Below are positions 63,195 through 64,000 of a stretch of 64,000 nt of DNA, piece by piece. The stretch covers positions 44,242 through 108,241 of the forward strand of contig QXWW01000012.1 of assembly GCA_009911185.1 (NCBI GenBank), read 5' to 3'. Numbering within the stretch: the stretch's first letter is position 1; each line of letters starts with the position of its first letter. The position numbers and the translations under genes were made by a program. The stretch is from Lachnospiraceae bacterium (GTDB taxonomy: Bacteria; Bacillota; Clostridia; Lachnospirales; Lachnospiraceae). Under the pieces are notes generated by a model, which was not told where the DNA came from, did not search any database, and was given only the letters and a program-made list of their open reading frames with translations.

Positions 63195-63310
63195 GGGCGT
63201 GTCTGAAAACTCATTTCCCCGGTCTGCACGTCCCTAATGGGGGCCTGCATCCCACAAAGTGTGACGCACATTCCGTGGAAAGCAGTTTTCAGACACGTCC
63301 CAGGGAATTT
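63195..63310 (+). repeat. Palindromic intergenic repeat family 2, copy 2
   Basis: GGGCGTGTCTGAAAAC (63195-63210) and GTTTTCAGACACGTCC (63285-63300) are inverted repeats with one G-T pair, separated by 74 bp; CAGGGAATTTT follows. The outer arms and the CAGGG/TAGGG flank match copy 1 at 24963. The element fills most of the 288-bp gap between the kinase gene and the minus-strand gene. Confidence 0.75.
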
Positions 63311-63393
63311 TGAAACGGCAAGATAGAAAAGGCGCGCATTAATACTTTGGATGTTGGACTTTGGAAACACGCGATTTACAGGCTTTAGCTGTT

Positions 63394-63789
63394 TTATGGT
63401 TCTGTTTTTGGACGCATCAGCAGGTTTTCAAAAATAAGCCCCGCAGCCATCCAGAAGGGGGCGTAATCCAGCCGGATGACGCCTTTAATATTTGCCCGCG
63501 CTTTGCTGTAGTCCCAGGGGCAGATTTTATATTTTTTCAAGATGCTACCGCTGATATATTCACCCAGGAAAATGAAAACGCTATAGCACACGGCGCGCAT
63601 TCCCGCAGGGAAATTTTTGATTAGCCGGCAAATTGGTTTCAGGAAAGAAGCCATGCCGTAAATAGGGAACATCCACAGGGAAGTTTGGCCCATAAGCCGT
63701 AATTCACGTTTGCGATAGGATCCGAAAGAGGTAAAAAGAATTTCCAGGCACCACCCGGTAAAGCCGCATAGTAAAAAATTTTTTTTCAT
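63394..63789 (-). CDS. CmpB-type (putative ABC transporter type IV) membrane protein
   Basis: The 131-residue minus-strand protein matches the PF06541 family: GWCLEILFTSFGSY, the TSLWMFPIYGMASFL turn, a YSVFIFLGEYISGSIL helix and the closing CPWDYSKARANIKGVIRLD with DYAPFW. It has about four membrane segments. The family label as a transporter is weak; no ATPase partner is adjacent and the biochemical role is unknown. It faces the two-component operon across a repeat palindrome. The promoter region on the minus strand lies in 63790-63900 but shows no clear boxes. Confidence 0.85.
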   Translation of the reverse strand: MKKNFLLCGFTGWCLEILFTSFGSYRKRELRLMGQTSLWMFPIYGMASFLKPICRLIKNFPAGMRAVCYSVFIFLGEYISGSILKKYKICPWDYSKARANIKGVIRLDYAPFWMAAGLIFENLLMRPKTEP

Positions 63790-63901
63790 AGTAAAAGTAT
63801 GCCCGATGATATTGTATTTATGTAATGGCCCGGTCTGTAAAATTGAATTTTAGTAACCGTAACAGAATAATTACATATTTATTACATTTTTTAAAAAAAT
63901 A

Positions 63902-63930
63902 TTGACGAGCGCAGAGGAACGTTATATAAT
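63902..63930 (+). promoter_or_regulatory. Strong promoter near the window end
   Basis: TTGACG (63902-63907) and TATAAT (63925-63930) are 17 bp apart. About 30 bases later a terminator-like hairpin begins, so the transcript is either a short RNA or has an attenuated leader continuing past the window. Confidence 0.75.
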
Positions 63931-63959
63931 CTCATGTTTGACACATGTAAGATAATAGA

Positions 63960-64000
63960 AGTGCCACAAGTTCAGTATTTACAAGGGCTTGTGGCACTTT
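63960..64000 (+). terminator. Hairpin at the window end
   Basis: AAGTGCCACAAG (from 63960) pairs perfectly with CTTGTGGCACTT (to 63999), loop about 17 bases, and the window ends in T. If a T tract continues outside, this is a rho-independent terminator for the promoter at 63902. Confidence 0.6.

Overview
This 64 kb window looks like chromosome from a butyrate-forming Lachnospiraceae-type member of the Clostridia. The evidence is the moderate GC content, Shine-Dalgarno starts close to AGGAGG, Firmicutes gene orders (cysE-cysS-mrnC-rlmB-sigH and plsX-acpP-rnc-smc-ftsY), the thl-hbd-bcd-etfB-etfA cluster, and lineage-typical proteins: an EFR1-type flavodoxin/ferredoxin, a CZB chemoreceptor, a BspA-like surface protein and a CmpB-type membrane protein. 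The species cannot be fixed from the sequence. Almost all genes lie on the plus strand. I see no prophage, complete insertion sequence or CRISPR array.

Layout. 1-1.8 kb: end of a MocR-type regulator and a tiny minus-strand gene. 1.8-9.3 kb: glf, apt, ispF, an Eis-like acetyltransferase, then cysE-cysS-mrnC-rlmB-sigH, followed by tRNA-Thr(GGT). 9.4-11.4 kb: an AT-rich, partly decayed accessory stretch with a four-helix membrane protein, a DUF2164 protein, a gene relic and a degenerate repeat. 11.4-21.1 kb: ackA, yceD-rpmF, a YesL-like protein, and plsX-acpP-rnc-smc-ftsY. 21.1-29.6 kb: threonine ammonia-lyase, a ParB-like/BMP fusion with a phosphoesterase, galE, a degenerate HD-GYP protein and a coiled-coil SleB-type hydrolase. 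29.6-35.3 kb: the butyrate operon, without crt, behind a Rex-like operator. 35.7-40.4 kb: an ECF S component, a CapA-like protein, gpmI and an EFR1 protein. 41-47.7 kb: a MalT/LuxR-type STAND regulator and a 1389-residue BspA-like surface protein. 48-57.8 kb: purC-purF-purB, a LicD protein, eno, secG, rnr and smpB. 57.9-64 kb: tmRNA, a small protein, a soluble CZB chemoreceptor, a one-helix membrane protein, a two-component pair and a CmpB-like protein.

How the genes work together. The housekeeping blocks cover cysteine and Cys-tRNA supply, rRNA processing and methylation, phospholipid and fatty-acid start-up, chromosome condensation, SRP docking, ribosome rescue, purine synthesis and lower glycolysis. 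The thl-hbd-bcd-etf block condenses acetyl-CoA and reduces it toward butyryl-CoA, and a redox-sensing operator in front of it fits that NADH-consuming role. Acetate kinase and the glycolytic enzymes complete a fermentative picture.

The least explained signals are these. (1) A modular intergenic repeat family occurs at six loci, mostly directly after rho-independent terminators, and ends in its own terminator-like hairpin. (2) A second repeat family has GTGTCTGAAAAC-type arms (two loci). (3) A cytoplasmic ParB-like/BMP fusion sits 7 bp from a phosphoesterase with an altered first metal motif. (4) 11-bp repeats extend the Rex-like operator. (5) An inverted-repeat element lies between rnr and smpB. 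(6) Two promoter-terminator pairs could each make a short RNA.
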